Source: Streptomyces populi (GTDB lineage Bacteria > Actinomycetota > Actinomycetes > Streptomycetales > Streptomycetaceae). From it: a DNA stretch of 64,000 bases. The position numbers and the translations under genes are program-made. The notes below the pieces were generated by a model, which did not search any database, was not told the origin of the DNA, and saw only the letters and a program-made list of their open reading frames with translations. Positions 26,096-38,750 of the stretch are shown here, piece by piece; the stretch's first letter is position 1; each line of letters opens with the position of its first letter. The stretch is taken from contig NZ_KZ626851.1 of the NCBI RefSeq assembly GCF_002911015.1, forward strand, positions 60,647 to 124,646, given 5' to 3'.

Positions 26096-27184
26096 GTGAC
26101 CCCAGCACAGACTGAGGCTCCGCAGCGGCGCGGCACGCCCCAGGACTCGGCCCCCACTCCGGTCATATCCGTGCGCAAGCTGTGGAAGGTGTTCGGGCCG
26201 AAGGCGGACCAGGTACCAGGCTCCGAGGAGCTGTGCGGGCTCACCCGTCGCGAGCTGATGGAGCGCACCGGATGCACCGCTGCCGTACGCGATGTGAGCT
26301 TCGACGTCTCGCCCGGCGAGGTCTTCGTCGTCATGGGCCTGTCCGGCTCCGGGAAGTCCACCTTGGTGCGGTGTCTGACCCGGCTGATCGAACCCACCGC
26401 GGGAGGGATCGTCTTCGAGGGCGAGGACATCCGCGACGCGGACGACAGGCGCCTGCGCGAACTGCGCCGCCGCAAGTTCTCCATGGTCTTCCAGCACTTC
26501 GGGCTGCTGCCGCACCGAAGGGTCGTCGACAACGTGTCGTTCGGCCTGGAGATCCGCGGCATGAGCAAGGCCGAGCGCACCAGGCGGGCGCTCGAGGTCG
26601 TCGAACTGGTCGGTCTCTCCGGCTACGAGAACTCCTACCCCGACCAGCTCTCCGGCGGTATGCAGCAGCGCGTCGGCCTTGCCCGGGCGCTGGCAGGCGA
26701 CCCGGACGTACTCCTCTTCGACGAACCGTTCTCGGCGCTGGACCCGCTGATCCGCCGGGACATGCAGAACGAGGTCGTCCGGCTGCACCACGAGGTCGGC
26801 AAGACGATGGTGTTCATCACCCACGACCTCTCGGAGGCGCTCAAGCTGGGTGACCGCATCCTCATCATGCGCGACGGCAGGACGGTCCAGTGCGGCACCG
26901 GTGACGAGCTGGTCGGCGCCCCCGCCGACGACTACGTACGCGAGTTCGTCAAGGACGTGCCGCGCGGCGACGTACTCACCCTGCGCTGGATCATGCGCGC
27001 GCGGGAGGACGCCGACGAACTGGACGGCCCCGAGCTGGGCCCGGACGTCGTGGTGAAGGAGGCCACTCGGGCGGTGCTCACGGCCGACAAGCCCGTCAAG
27101 GTCGTCGAGAACGGCAAGCTGCTCGGCATCGTCGGCGACGAGGAGATCCTCGCGGTGGTCGCCGGGCGGGAAGGCGGCGCGTGA
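26096..27184 (+). CDS. opuAA: Glycine betaine ABC transporter ATPase
   Basis: 362 residues of the ProV/OpuAA type. Walker [10 protein letters not shown] (81-89), Q-loop [10 protein letters not shown], signature LSGGMQQR (185-192), Walker B VLLFDE (205-210), H-loop FITHDLSEA. Residues 300-362 form a reduced CBS-like regulatory tail ([20 protein letters not shown]). The specific extension before Walker A ([11 protein letters not shown]) is characteristic of betaine/proline importers. GTG start with AGAGAGG 6-7 bases upstream. The stop overlaps the permease start, so the importer genes are coupled. Confidence 0.93.
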   Translation: MTPAQTEAPQRRGTPQDSAPTPVISVRKLWKVFGPKADQVPGSEELCGLTRRELMERTGCTAAVRDVSFDVSPGEVFVVMGLSGSGKSTLVRCLTRLIEPTAGGIVFEGEDIRDADDRRLRELRRRKFSMVFQHFGLLPHRRVVDNVSFGLEIRGMSKAERTRRALEVVELVGLSGYENSYPDQLSGGMQQRVGLARALAGDPDVLLFDEPFSALDPLIRRDMQNEVVRLHHEVGKTMVFITHDLSEALKLGDRILIMRDGRTVQCGTGDELVGAPADDYVREFVKDVPRGDVLTLRWIMRAREDADELDGPELGPDVVVKEATRAVLTADKPVKVVENGKLLGIVGDEEILAVVAGREGGA

Positions 27185-29193
27185 TGAGCGTCGCCGTCGA
27201 GAAATCCCGGAAACCCGGAGAAGCGGAGGCCCTGGAGCCGGCCGCGCCCGCCGGGGGCGCGCGCAAGGTCAGCCGGCCCATGGTGATCGGCGCGGTCCTG
27301 GTCGCCTGGCTGGTGCTGTTCGCCCTCCTGCGCGGGAAGCAGACCCTACCGCTGGCGGCGGCGGATCTGACCGATCTGCACCGGTGGATCAACGACTTCA
27401 ACGACTCCATCGGCGCCCACCGCAACTCCAACCCGCTCTTCCTGTACTTCTTCAACGAGATCCGGCTGGTCATCGACAACCTGGTGACCTTCGTCCAGCA
27501 CCTGATCTCCCAGCCGTCCGGGACCCGCCCGGTCCCGCAGGTCGGCTGGCTCGGCGTCGTCGGCATCGCCGGGTACGTCTCCTGGGCCGTGGGGAACTGG
27601 AGGGTCGCGCTGCTGGCCGTGGCGGGCTTCACCTTCTTCGGGCTGCAGGGGCTGTGGCAGGAGAGCATGGACACCCTCGCCCTGACCCTCTCCGCGGTGT
27701 TCGTGGCCCTGTTGTTCGCGATCCCGCTCGGGGTGTGGGCCGGGCTGTCGGACCGGTTCAACCGGATCATGACGCCCTTCCTGGACTTCATGCAGACGAT
27801 GCCGACCTTCGTCTACCTGGCACCGCTGACCCTGTTCTTCCTCATCGGCGGAGCGTCCGCCACCATCGCCACCGTGATCTACGCGGCCCCGCCGACGATC
27901 CGCATCACCGCGCACGCCATCCGCAACGTCTCGAGGACGACCGTCGAGGCGGCCGAATCCCTGGGTGCCACCCGCCGTCAGTCCTTGTTCAAAGTCCTGC
28001 TGCCGATGTCCAGGCGGACCGTGGTGATGGGTGTCAACCAGACCATCATGGCCGCCCTCGCCATGGTGACCGTCGCGGCCCTGATCAACGCGCCGGGCCT
28101 CGGCGTGAACGTCCTCCAGGCGCTGCAGTCGCTTGACGTCGGCACGGCCTTCAACGCGGGTCTGGCCATCGTGGTCATGGCGATCGTCCTGGACCGGGTC
28201 ACGACCGCGGCCGGCGCCCGCGAGGAGAACGCACGGCGTTCCATGAACCGCTTCGTGAAGTGGCGGCGGCCGCTGCTGGGCGCGGGCGCCGTGGTCACGG
28301 CGGTCCTGATCCACCTGTCGCACACCTATGTGTGGGCGGCGGACTTCCCCGGAAACGGCACGATCGGCCACCACATCGCGAGTGCGGCGGACACCGCGAC
28401 CGACTGGGCGCAGGACAACCTGTCGGGTGTGACCAACGCCTTCCGCGACGCCGTCACCAACGGCCTGCTCAACCCGTTCCAGACGCTGCTCACCGACTCC
28501 CCGTGGTGGCTCGTCGGCGCGGTGCTGGTCGCACTGGGCGTGGTGTTCGGCGGCTGGAGGGCCGGGGTCACCACGGCCGTGTGCGTGGGCCTGCTGGTCG
28601 GTACGGGCGTGTGGTCGGACGGCATGACGACACTGGCCTCGACGCTCGTCGCCACGGTGCTGGTGATGGTGCTCGGCGTCGTCTTCGGCGTGTGGATGGG
28701 GCGCAGTACGCTCGTGGACCGACTGATCCGGCCCACCTTGGACGCGGCCCAGGTCATGCCGCCGTTCGTCTATCTCGTGCCGTTCCTCGCGCTGTTCGGT
28801 GCCACCCGTTTCACGGCCATCGTCGCCGCGGTCGTCTACGGTGCGCCGGTCGCCATGAAGATCATCGCCGACGGGATCCGGGCCGTGCCCGAGACCACCG
28901 TGGAGGCGGCCGCCTCCGCCGGGTGCAACACCTGGCAGATCATCACCAAGGTCCAACTGCCGATGTCGCGCGGTGCCCTGACGCTCGCGACCAACCAGGG
29001 CCTGATCTACGTGCTGTCGATGGTCGTCGTGGGCGGCCTGGTGGGAGCAGGGGCCCTCGGCTACGACGTCGTGGCCGGATTCTCGCAGGGAGAGCTGTAC
29101 GGCAAGGGGCTGGCGGCGGGATGCGCCATCGTCCTGCTCGGAGTCATGTTCGACCGGATCACTCAGGCAGCGGCGCGTCGCGTGGGCGCATAA
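27181..29193 (+). CDS. opuAB: Double-length glycine betaine ABC permease
   Basis: 670 residues containing two full permease modules. Each half has about six helices and its own EAA loop: [20 protein letters not shown] in the first and [20 protein letters not shown] in the second. Thus one chain supplies both membrane halves that are normally a ProW homodimer. It starts at the GTG at 27181 or the adjacent ATG at 27184, overlapping the ATPase stop; GGAAGG lies 6-9 bases upstream. It works with the ATPase and the binding lipoprotein downstream. Confidence 0.92.
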   Translation: MMSVAVEKSRKPGEAEALEPAAPAGGARKVSRPMVIGAVLVAWLVLFALLRGKQTLPLAAADLTDLHRWINDFNDSIGAHRNSNPLFLYFFNEIRLVIDNLVTFVQHLISQPSGTRPVPQVGWLGVVGIAGYVSWAVGNWRVALLAVAGFTFFGLQGLWQESMDTLALTLSAVFVALLFAIPLGVWAGLSDRFNRIMTPFLDFMQTMPTFVYLAPLTLFFLIGGASATIATVIYAAPPTIRITAHAIRNVSRTTVEAAESLGATRRQSLFKVLLPMSRRTVVMGVNQTIMAALAMVTVAALINAPGLGVNVLQALQSLDVGTAFNAGLAIVVMAIVLDRVTTAAGAREENARRSMNRFVKWRRPLLGAGAVVTAVLIHLSHTYVWAADFPGNGTIGHHIASAADTATDWAQDNLSGVTNAFRDAVTNGLLNPFQTLLTDSPWWLVGAVLVALGVVFGGWRAGVTTAVCVGLLVGTGVWSDGMTTLASTLVATVLVMVLGVVFGVWMGRSTLVDRLIRPTLDAAQVMPPFVYLVPFLALFGATRFTAIVAAVVYGAPVAMKIIADGIRAVPETTVEAAASAGCNTWQIITKVQLPMSRGALTLATNQGLIYVLSMVVVGGLVGAGALGYDVVAGFSQGELYGKGLAAGCAIVLLGVMFDRITQAAARRVGA

Positions 29194-29206
29194 GGAGCAC
29201 GACACC

Positions 29207-30175
29207 ATGGCAAGACACTGGCGAGCCGGCACGGCCGGCCTGGCCGTCCTCGGCCTCACCCTCACCGCGTGCGGCGGGGCGAAGGTCGGCGACTCCTCCT
29301 CGGGTTCGAACGGCGGGGGCGGCTCGGGCAAGTGCGGCACGTTCAACCTCGCGGTCAACCCCTGGGTGGGTTACGAGGCCGACGCGGCGGTCGTCGCGTA
29401 CGTCGCCGAGCACGAACTCGGCTGCAAGGTCGACAAGAAGAACCTGAAGGAAGAGATCGCCTGGCAGGGCTTCGGCACCGGCGAGGTCGACGCCGTCCTG
29501 GAGAACTGGGGCCACGACGACCTGAAGAAGAAGTACATCACCCAGCAGAAGACCGCCGTCGAGGCCGGCGGGACCGGCAACAAGGGCATCATCGGCTGGT
29601 ACGTGCCGCCATGGCTGGCCAAGGCGCACCCCGACATCCTCGACCACAAGAACCTGGACAAGTACGCGGCCGAGTTCAAGACGTCCGAGTCGGGAGGCAA
29701 GGGACAGCTCCTCGACGGCGACCCGTCGTACGTCACGAACGACGAGGCCCTGGTGAAGAACCTGAAGCTGGACTTCAAGGTGGTGTACGCGGGCAGCGAG
29801 ACCGCGCTCATCCAGTCCTTCCGGGACGCCGAGAAGAACAAGAAGTGGATGATCGGCTACTTCTACGAGCCGCAGTGGTTCCTGTCCGAGGTGCCGCTGA
29901 AGAAGGTCTCCCTGCCGAAGTACACGACCGGCTGTGACGCCGTCGCGGAGAAGGTCGCCTGCGACTATCCCGTCTACGACCTGGACAAGATCGTCAGCTC
30001 GAAGTTCGCCAAGTCGGGCAGCCCCGCCTACGACCTGGTGAAGAACTTCAACTGGACGAACGAGGACCAGAACACGGTCGCCAAGTACATCGCCCAGGAC
30101 AAGCTGTCCCACGAGGCGGCGGCGAAGAAGTGGGTGGACGCCAACAAGGACAAGGTGGACGCCTGGATCAAGTAG
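29207..30175 (+). CDS. opuAC: Glycine betaine-binding lipoprotein
   Basis: 322 residues. Lipoprotein signal with lipobox LTAC (TAGLAVLGLTLTACGG), a Ser/Gly linker, then a type II periplasmic-binding fold of the OpuAC/ProX family: NLAVNPWVGYEADAAVVAYV, AWQGFGTGEVDAVLENWGHD and GWYVPPWLA, with the Trp residues that usually form the aromatic cage for trimethylammonium groups. ATG preceded by AAGGAG. It is the last gene of the importer operon, 13 bases after the permease. Confidence 0.93.
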   Translation: MARHWRAGTAGLAVLGLTLTACGGAKVGDSSSGSNGGGGSGKCGTFNLAVNPWVGYEADAAVVAYVAEHELGCKVDKKNLKEEIAWQGFGTGEVDAVLENWGHDDLKKKYITQQKTAVEAGGTGNKGIIGWYVPPWLAKAHPDILDHKNLDKYAAEFKTSESGGKGQLLDGDPSYVTNDEALVKNLKLDFKVVYAGSETALIQSFRDAEKNKKWMIGYFYEPQWFLSEVPLKKVSLPKYTTGCDAVAEKVACDYPVYDLDKIVSSKFAKSGSPAYDLVKNFNWTNEDQNTVAKYIAQDKLSHEAAAKKWVDANKDKVDAWIK

Positions 30176-32854
<2,679 letters not shown>

Positions 32855-32884
32855 GCGCCGACCTCGAGACAAGGAGCACTGCCG

Positions 32885-34135
32885 GTGACCGCTGAGCTGC
32901 CGGACGGCAAGGCGACCCCAGGCGCCGACCTCCCGGACCACCCGGATTTCCTCTGGCGCACACCCGAGCCGAAGCGTTCGTACGACGTGGTGATCGTGGG
33001 CGGCGGCGGCCACGGCCTCGCCACCGCCCACTACCTGGCGAAGAACCACGGCATCACCGACGTCGCCGTGCTGGAGAAGGGCTGGCTGGCCGGCGGCAAC
33101 ATGGCCCGCAACACCACCATCATCCGCTCCAACTACCTGTGGGACGAGAGCGCCGGCATCTACGAACACGCGCTCAAGCTGTGGGAGGGGCTCGCGGAGG
33201 AGCTCGACTACCCGATCCTCTTCTCCCAGCGCGGTGTGCTGAACCTCGCCCACAGCCTCCAGGACGTCCGCGACAGCGTGCGCCGCGTCGAGGCGAACCG
33301 CCTCAACGGCGTGGACGCGGAGTGGCTCGACGCGGACGGCGTCAAGGAAATCTGCCCGATCGTCAACATCTCGCCGGACGTGCGCTATCCGGTCCTGGGC
33401 GCCACCCACCAGCCGCGCGCCGGCATCGCCAAGCACGACCACGTGGCCTGGGGCCTGGCCCGCTCGGCGGACGCCGCCGGCATCGACATCATCCAGAACT
33501 GCGAGGTCACCGGCCTGGAGCTGGTCGGCAACCGCGTGGTCGGAGTCCGGACCAACCTCGGCCCCATCGCGGCGGGCAAGGTCGCGCTCTGCTCGGCGGG
33601 CCACACCTCGGTCCTCGCCGCCATGGCCGGCATCGAACTCCCCGTCCAGAGCCATCCGTTGCAGGCGCTCGTGTCGGAGCTGCTGGAGCCGGTGCACCCG
33701 ACGGTCGTCATGTCCAACGCGGTCCACGTCTACGTCAGCCAGGCCCACAAGGGCGAGCTGGTGATGGGCGCGGGCATCGACGCGTACAACTCCTACACCC
33801 AGCGCGGCGCCTTCCACATCATCGAGGAGCAGATGTCCGCGGCCCTCGAGCTCTTCCCGGTCTTCGCCCGCGCCCACGTGCTGCGCACCTGGGGCGGCAT
33901 CGTGGACGTCAGCCCCGACGCCTCACCGATCGTCGGGCTCAGCCCTGTCGACAGTCTCTACCTCAACTGCGGCTGGGGCACGGGCGGCTTCAAGGCCACG
34001 CCGGGCGTGGGCTGGGTCTACGCCCACACCATCGCCCACGACGCCCCGCACACCCTCAACGCCCCCTTCTCGCTCGACCGTTTCACCACCGGCGCGCTCG
34101 TCGACGAGCACGGCGCCGCCGCGGTGGCCCACTAG
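32885..34135 (+). CDS. soxB: Sarcosine oxidase beta subunit
   Basis: 416 residues, the flavin-bearing subunit of heterotetrameric sarcosine oxidase. It has the FAD motif [40 protein letters not shown] and the C-terminal [16 protein letters not shown]. His175 lies in the region ([14 protein letters not shown]) where family members attach FMN covalently; I infer this from position. GTG start with AAGGAG upstream. The next gene starts 12 bases later. It oxidises sarcosine to glycine with O2, with the folate-linked alpha subunit collecting the methyl group. Confidence 0.93.
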   Translation: MTAELPDGKATPGADLPDHPDFLWRTPEPKRSYDVVIVGGGGHGLATAHYLAKNHGITDVAVLEKGWLAGGNMARNTTIIRSNYLWDESAGIYEHALKLWEGLAEELDYPILFSQRGVLNLAHSLQDVRDSVRRVEANRLNGVDAEWLDADGVKEICPIVNISPDVRYPVLGATHQPRAGIAKHDHVAWGLARSADAAGIDIIQNCEVTGLELVGNRVVGVRTNLGPIAAGKVALCSAGHTSVLAAMAGIELPVQSHPLQALVSELLEPVHPTVVMSNAVHVYVSQAHKGELVMGAGIDAYNSYTQRGAFHIIEEQMSAALELFPVFARAHVLRTWGGIVDVSPDASPIVGLSPVDSLYLNCGWGTGGFKATPGVGWVYAHTIAHDAPHTLNAPFSLDRFTTGALVDEHGAAAVAH

Positions 34136-34146
34136 GGAGCCCGACC

Positions 34147-37100
34147 ATGCTGCTCATCCCCTGCCCGTGGTGCGGGCCCCGCGACGAGACCGAGTTCCAC
34201 TACGGTGGCCAGGCCCACGTGCCCTACCCCGAGGACCCCTCGGCCCTCACCGACGAGGAGTGGGCCCGCTATCTGTTCTTCCGCGACAATCCGAAGGGCC
34301 CGTTCGCCGAGCGCTGGAGTCACGCGGCGGGCTGCCGCAAGTGGTTCAACGCGGTACGGGACACGGCCACGAACGAGATCCTGGCGGTGTACCGGTCGGG
34401 TGAGGAACGCCCGGCGACGCCCGGGCCCCGCCCGGTGCGCTCAGCCTGTCCCGGGGTACCCCCTCCGGGGGAGTCCGAGGACAAGTCCCCTTCACCGTCG
34501 TCGGCGGTGAAGGGGACAGAGCCCCTTCTGGACGGGACGGGCGAGAGCGGTGGCGGTACTGCCCCCATCAGCGGCTCCGCCGCGGGCCGGCCGTTCCGTC
34601 ACCCCACCCGCGGCCGCATCCACCGCGACACCCCCCTCACCTTCACCTTCGACGGCACCGAGTACCAGGGCCTTCGAGGCGACACCCTCGCCTCCGCCCT
34701 CATCGCCAACGGCCTCATCGAGGCCGGCACCAGCATCAGACTCGGCCGCCCCCGAGGCATCTTCTCGGCCGGAGTGGAGGAGCCCAACGCGGTCGTCCAG
34801 ATCGAGGCGCCCTTCCCCGAGCCGATGCTCCCCGCGACCACCGTCGAGCTCTACGACGGCCTGGTCGCGAGCACCCTCCCCGGCCAGGGCCGCCTCGCCG
34901 GTGAACCGGACCCCGCCCGCTACGACGCCGTACACGCCCACTGCGACCTGCTGATCGTCGGAGCGGGACCGGCCGGCCTCGCCGCGGCGGCGGCCGCCGT
35001 CCGCAGCGGAGCCCGTGTCATCCTCGCCGACGACCAACCGGAGCCGGGCGGCAGCCTTCTGGGCACGGCCGAACACCTCGACTGGGTGACGGACGTCACC
35101 GGGCAGCTCGACAACGCTCCCGAGGTGCGCTTCCTGCGCCGTACCACCGTCTTCGGCCACTACGACGACAACCACCTCCTCGCCGTCGAACGCCGCACCA
35201 ACCACCTCGGTGCCGACGCCCCCGAGCACGTCTCCCGCGAGCGCGTCTGGCGCATCCGGGCGCGTCGCGTGGTCCTGGCCACCGGCGCCCACGAGCGCTC
35301 GCTGGCGTTCGCGGACAACGACCGCCCCGGCGTGATGCTCGCCGCCTCGGCCCGCACCTACGTCAACCGTCACGGTGCGCTGCCCGGCCGCCGTGCGGTC
35401 GTCCTCACCACCAACGACAGTGCCTACGACGCGGCGCTGGACCTCACCGCCGCGGGCGTGGACATCGCGGCGATCGTCGACACCCGCCCCGCACCGGGGG
35501 AGTGGGCGGAGTGCGCCCGGCAGGCGGGCATAGAGGTGCTCGCCGGGCACGCCGTCACCGGCACGAGGGGCGACCCGCGGCTCACCGCGGTGACCGTCGC
35601 CCCGTACGGAGAGTCCGAAGGACAGCGGGAGTTCATCGCAGACCTGCTGCTGGTCTCCGGCGGCTGGAACCCGGTGGCCCACCTGTTCAGCCAGTCGGGC
35701 GGCAGGCTGCGGTACGACGAGGCACTGGGCTCCTTCGTGCCGGACACCTGCCGGCAGGCGGTCGAGGTCGCGGGCAGCGCGAGCGGTGCCCTGGATCTCG
35801 CCGAGGTCCTGGCCCAGGGCGCCGCCGCCGGTGCCCGCGCGGTCGAGGCCGAGGGCTACACCCCGCAGGAGCCCAGCCTGCCGACGGTGGCCGCACGACC
35901 GCGGCCCACGCCGGCGATGCACGTGTACACCGTCCCCGGTGCCCCGGACGCGCCCCGCTTCGTCGACCTCCAACGCGACGTCACCGTCGACGACCTGGCC
36001 CGGGCGGCCGGCGCCGGTCTGCGCTCGGTCGAGCACACCAAGCGCTACACGACGGCGGGCACCGCCAACGACCAGGGCAAGACCTCCGGGTTCCTGGCCG
36101 GCGGCGTCGTCGCCGAACTGCTCGGCGTGGACATCTCCGCGCTCGGCACGACCACGTTCCGGCCGCCGTACACGCCGGTCTCCTTCGCGGCGCTCGCCGG
36201 CCGTGACCGCGGCGTCCTGAGCGACCCGGTCCGCACGACCGCCCTCCACGAGTGGCATGCCGCGCACGGCGCCCTCTTCGAGAACGTCGGCCAGTGGAAG
36301 CGCCCCTGGTACTACCCGCGGGACGGCGAGGACATGGAGGCCGCGGTCCTGCGCGAGTGCGCCGCCGCCCGCGGCGGCGTGGCCTTCATGGACGCCTCCA
36401 CCCTCGGCAAGATCGACGTACAGGGTCCGGACGCGGGCGTCTTCCTCGACCTGCTCTACACCAACATGATGAGCACCCTGAAGGTCGGCATGATCCGCTA
36501 CGGCGTGATGTGCCGCCCGGACGGCATGGTCCTCGACGACGGCACCGTCATCCGCCTCGCCCAGGACCGCTTCCTGGTCACCACCACGACCGGAAACGCC
36601 GCCGCCGTACTGGACTGGATGGAGGAGTGGCTGCAGACCGAGTGGCCCGAACTACAGGTCCACTGCACGTCCGTGACCGAACAGTGGGCCACCGTCGCCC
36701 TCGTCGGCCCCCGCTCCCGCGACGTCCTCGGCGCGCTGGCACCCCGACTGGCCGTGGCCAAAGACGACTTCCCGTTCATGGCATGGCGTGAGACCACCGT
36801 CGCGGACATCGGGGCCAGGGTGTGCCGGATCAGCTTCTCCGGCGAACTCGCCTACGAGATCAACGTGTCACCCTGGGAAGCACTCACCCTGTGGCAGGCA
36901 CTGCACGAGGCCGGTTCCCCGTACGGCATCACCCCGTACGGCACCGAGACCATGCACGTCCTGCGCGCCGAGAAGGGCTACCCGATCATCGGTCAGGACA
37001 CCGACGGCACGGTCACCCCGCAGGACCTCGGCATGAGCTGGGCGGTGTCGAAGAAGAAGCCCGACTTCATCGGCAAGCGCTCCTACTCCCGCGCCGACAC

Positions 37101-37404
37101 CGTCCGCCCCGACCGCAAGCACCTCGTCGGCCTGCTCCCCGTGGACCCGGCCGTCTTCCTCCCCGAGGGCACCCACCTGGTCGCCGACAGCGAGCTGCCC
37201 GCACCGCCCGTCCCGATGCTCGGCCACGTCACCTCCAGCTACCGCAGTGCCACCCTCGGCCGGACCTTCGCGCTCGCCCTGATCAAGGGCGGCCGTGACC
37301 GCATCGGCGAGCGGCTGTACGCCCCCGTCGGTGACCGACTGGTCCCGGTGACCGTCGCGAGCCCCGTCCTCTACGACCCCGAGGGAGCCCGCCGCGATGG
37401 CTGA
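34147..37404 (+). CDS. soxDA: Fused sarcosine oxidase delta-alpha subunit
   Basis: 1085 residues in one frame. Residues 1-85 are the zinc-binding delta subunit (IPCPWCGPRDETEFHYGG, AAGCRKWFNAVRDT); residues from about 150 on are the alpha subunit with GDTLASALIANG, LIVGAGPAGLAAAAAAVRSG, an NAD-binding second motif and a C-terminal GcvT-like folate domain (MDASTLGKIDVQGPDAG). These are separate genes in known operons. The 65-residue linker is low-complexity and contains two hairpins (34453-34462 and 34485-34517). In-frame GTG codons at 34435 and 34507 lack ribosome sites, so a separate alpha start is unlikely. AGGGAG precedes the ATG. Confidence 0.88.
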   Translation: MLLIPCPWCGPRDETEFHYGGQAHVPYPEDPSALTDEEWARYLFFRDNPKGPFAERWSHAAGCRKWFNAVRDTATNEILAVYRSGEERPATPGPRPVRSACPGVPPPGESEDKSPSPSSAVKGTEPLLDGTGESGGGTAPISGSAAGRPFRHPTRGRIHRDTPLTFTFDGTEYQGLRGDTLASALIANGLIEAGTSIRLGRPRGIFSAGVEEPNAVVQIEAPFPEPMLPATTVELYDGLVASTLPGQGRLAGEPDPARYDAVHAHCDLLIVGAGPAGLAAAAAAVRSGARVILADDQPEPGGSLLGTAEHLDWVTDVTGQLDNAPEVRFLRRTTVFGHYDDNHLLAVERRTNHLGADAPEHVSRERVWRIRARRVVLATGAHERSLAFADNDRPGVMLAASARTYVNRHGALPGRRAVVLTTNDSAYDAALDLTAAGVDIAAIVDTRPAPGEWAECARQAGIEVLAGHAVTGTRGDPRLTAVTVAPYGESEGQREFIADLLLVSGGWNPVAHLFSQSGGRLRYDEALGSFVPDTCRQAVEVAGSASGALDLAEVLAQGAAAGARAVEAEGYTPQEPSLPTVAARPRPTPAMHVYTVPGAPDAPRFVDLQRDVTVDDLARAAGAGLRSVEHTKRYTTAGTANDQGKTSGFLAGGVVAELLGVDISALGTTTFRPPYTPVSFAALAGRDRGVLSDPVRTTALHEWHAAHGALFENVGQWKRPWYYPRDGEDMEAAVLRECAAARGGVAFMDASTLGKIDVQGPDAGVFLDLLYTNMMSTLKVGMIRYGVMCRPDGMVLDDGTVIRLAQDRFLVTTTTGNAAAVLDWMEEWLQTEWPELQVHCTSVTEQWATVALVGPRSRDVLGALAPRLAVAKDDFPFMAWRETTVADIGARVCRISFSGELAYEINVSPWEALTLWQALHEAGSPYGITPYGTETMHVLRAEKGYPIIGQDTDGTVTPQDLGMSWAVSKKKPDFIGKRSYSRADTVRPDRKHLVGLLPVDPAVFLPEGTHLVADSELPAPPVPMLGHVTSSYRSATLGRTFALALIKGGRDRIGERLYAPVGDRLVPVTVASPVLYDPEGARRDG
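34453..34517. repeat. Hairpin elements inside the soxD-soxA junction
   Basis: GGGGTACCCC at 34453-34462 is a perfect palindrome followed by CCTCCGGGGGAG, like the elements at 18976 and 32101. A second perfect 13-bp stem, GTCCCCTTCACCG (34485-34497) with 34505-34517 and a 7-base loop, looks like a terminator now read through as coding sequence. Confidence 0.7.
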
Positions 37405-37999
37405 CACCGCCCTGACCGCCCCGCTCCGCAGCCCCTTGTCGCAGGTCGCGGCCCGCCTCGCCGCCGCGACCCGCACGTCGAGGGGCGCGATCCGGCTGGC
37501 CGAAGTGCCTTTCCTGGCCCAGATCAACGTGCGCCTCGACGTAAAAGGAGCGGCGGCGGACGCCATCGGGCTCGCACTGGGCCTGCAACTGCCCCTCGAA
37601 CCCGACACCGTCGTACGCGCCGGGGAACTGACCGTGCTGTGGCTCGGTCCGGACGAATGGCTGGTGGCCGGCCCGACCGGCAGCGAACGGGACCTGGAGC
37701 GCCGGATCCGGGAGGCGGCGGGAGACGAACCCGTCTCCGTCACCGACGTCTCCGCCCAGCGCACCACGCTCCTCGTGACAGGTCCCCGCGCCCGCGATCT
37801 GCTGGCGCACGGCTGCGCGCTGGACCTGCATCCGAGGGCCTTCGGCTCCGGCCGTTGCGCCCAGACGACCCTGGGCCGCGCGCAGGTCGTCCTGGTCGCC
37901 CGGGACGAACCCAGGGCCGGGTTCTGGGTACTGGTCCGTTCGTCCTTCGCCGGCTATCTGGCGGACTGGTTGCTGGACGCGGCGACGGAGTACGTCTGA
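37397..37999 (+). CDS. soxG: Sarcosine oxidase gamma subunit
   Basis: 200 residues. IRLAEVPFLAQINVRLDVKG, LTVLWLGPDEWLVAGPT and SVTDVSAQRTTLLVTGPRAR match SoxG, a GcvT-like small subunit. Cofactors are held by the other subunits; SoxG completes the alpha-beta-gamma-delta complex. The ATG lies inside the last codons of the alpha gene (8-base overlap), with GAGGGAG upstream. A terminator follows at 38032. Confidence 0.92.
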   Translation: MADTALTAPLRSPLSQVAARLAAATRTSRGAIRLAEVPFLAQINVRLDVKGAAADAIGLALGLQLPLEPDTVVRAGELTVLWLGPDEWLVAGPTGSERDLERRIREAAGDEPVSVTDVSAQRTTLLVTGPRARDLLAHGCALDLHPRAFGSGRCAQTTLGRAQVVLVARDEPRAGFWVLVRSSFAGYLADWLLDAATEYV

Positions 38000-38031
38000 G
38001 CGACCTCGGCGGGGTTGTCCCCGTCGCTCTC

Positions 38032-38058
38032 GTGGGAGCCTCTCGACGGGGCTCCCAC
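38032..38058 (+). terminator. Terminator of the sox operon
   Basis: GTGGGAGCC at 38032-38040 pairs with GGCTCCCAC at 38050-38058 across a 9-base loop, 33 bases after the soxG stop. It closes the demethylation operon. Confidence 0.75.
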
Positions 38059-38083
38059 AGGGCTTTGCACAGCGAGTCGCGTC

Positions 38084-38389
38084 CTACGCTCCGAAGGCTG
38101 GAACCCTGTGACCACCACGACTCATGTCAGTGTCCACACCATGCGGGCCGAGGTCGCCGCCCTCGCACACCGGGATCGGCGAGAACTCCTCCACGACCGC
38201 CCTTGACTTCCTCCAGGTCGTCGATCTCGTGGTCGCGGGCGCGTCCGCCGCATCGCTCTTGTCGGTTCGCTTCCGTGCAACCGGGAGGGTATCGCTGACG
38301 GTCTCCACCGACCTGATGGGGAACTTGGCGAACTCCGAACAGCGGCCGCAGCAGGGTCCGTCTTCAAAGACCATCGGTTGGTGGATCAT
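38084..38389 (-). CDS. Doubtful hypothetical ORF
   Basis: A 101-residue open frame starting MIHQPMVFEDGPCCGRCSEF. The first half has plausible codon use and a CCGRC pair, but there is no ribosome site before the ATG, the second half has poor character, and no family is recognised. It sits between the sox terminator and an IS remnant, a likely decayed zone. It may be a gene fragment or chance. Confidence 0.25.
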   Translation of the reverse strand: MIHQPMVFEDGPCCGRCSEFAKFPIRSVETVSDTLPVARKRTDKSDAADAPATTRSTTWRKSRAVVEEFSPIPVCEGGDLGPHGVDTDMSRGGHRVPAFGA

Positions 38390-38395
38390 GGTGGA

Positions 38396-38500
38396 GTGAT
38401 ACGCCGCCATGAACTCACCGATCCGGAGCGGGAGTCACCCGCCCGGAGCTGCCACCGCTCGGCGTCACCGTACTGGCAAGCCGGCTGAGGCAACTGGCCT
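38396..38500 (+). pseudogene. Transposase N-terminal remnant (IS5-like)
   Basis: From the GTG at 38396 the frame reads VIRRHELTDPERE, the typical opening of IS5-group transposases in Streptomyces, with GGTGGAG just before it. The frame then breaks down and no DDE domain follows; the following bases still loosely resemble the next transposase codons. It is a truncated insertion sequence. Confidence 0.55.
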
Positions 38501-38750
38501 TCTGTGGCATCGACCCCGGCGTGCTCGCCTCGGCCGGGCAACACCGCGCATCACGGCCGAGGCCGCTCATGCGGCGCCAGCCGGTTTCCGCGCCTCGCCG
38601 ACCCGACAGGGCTCGCACCGGTGGTCGACCCTGCCCCCGAGAGCGGCCCCCACCCGGGTCACGTGCACCCTGTTCGGTGCGGTCGCCCGTCGCATCCGGG
38701 GCGTGACGCGCGCCACAGGAACTTCGGGCGGGGCACGGAGAGTACCGAGT

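Noticed and set aside
33139..34146. Extension of the soxD-soxA frame upstream into soxB
   Set aside because: This part is an Arg/Pro-rich shadow of soxB; the ribosome site and first SoxD residues fix the start at 34147.
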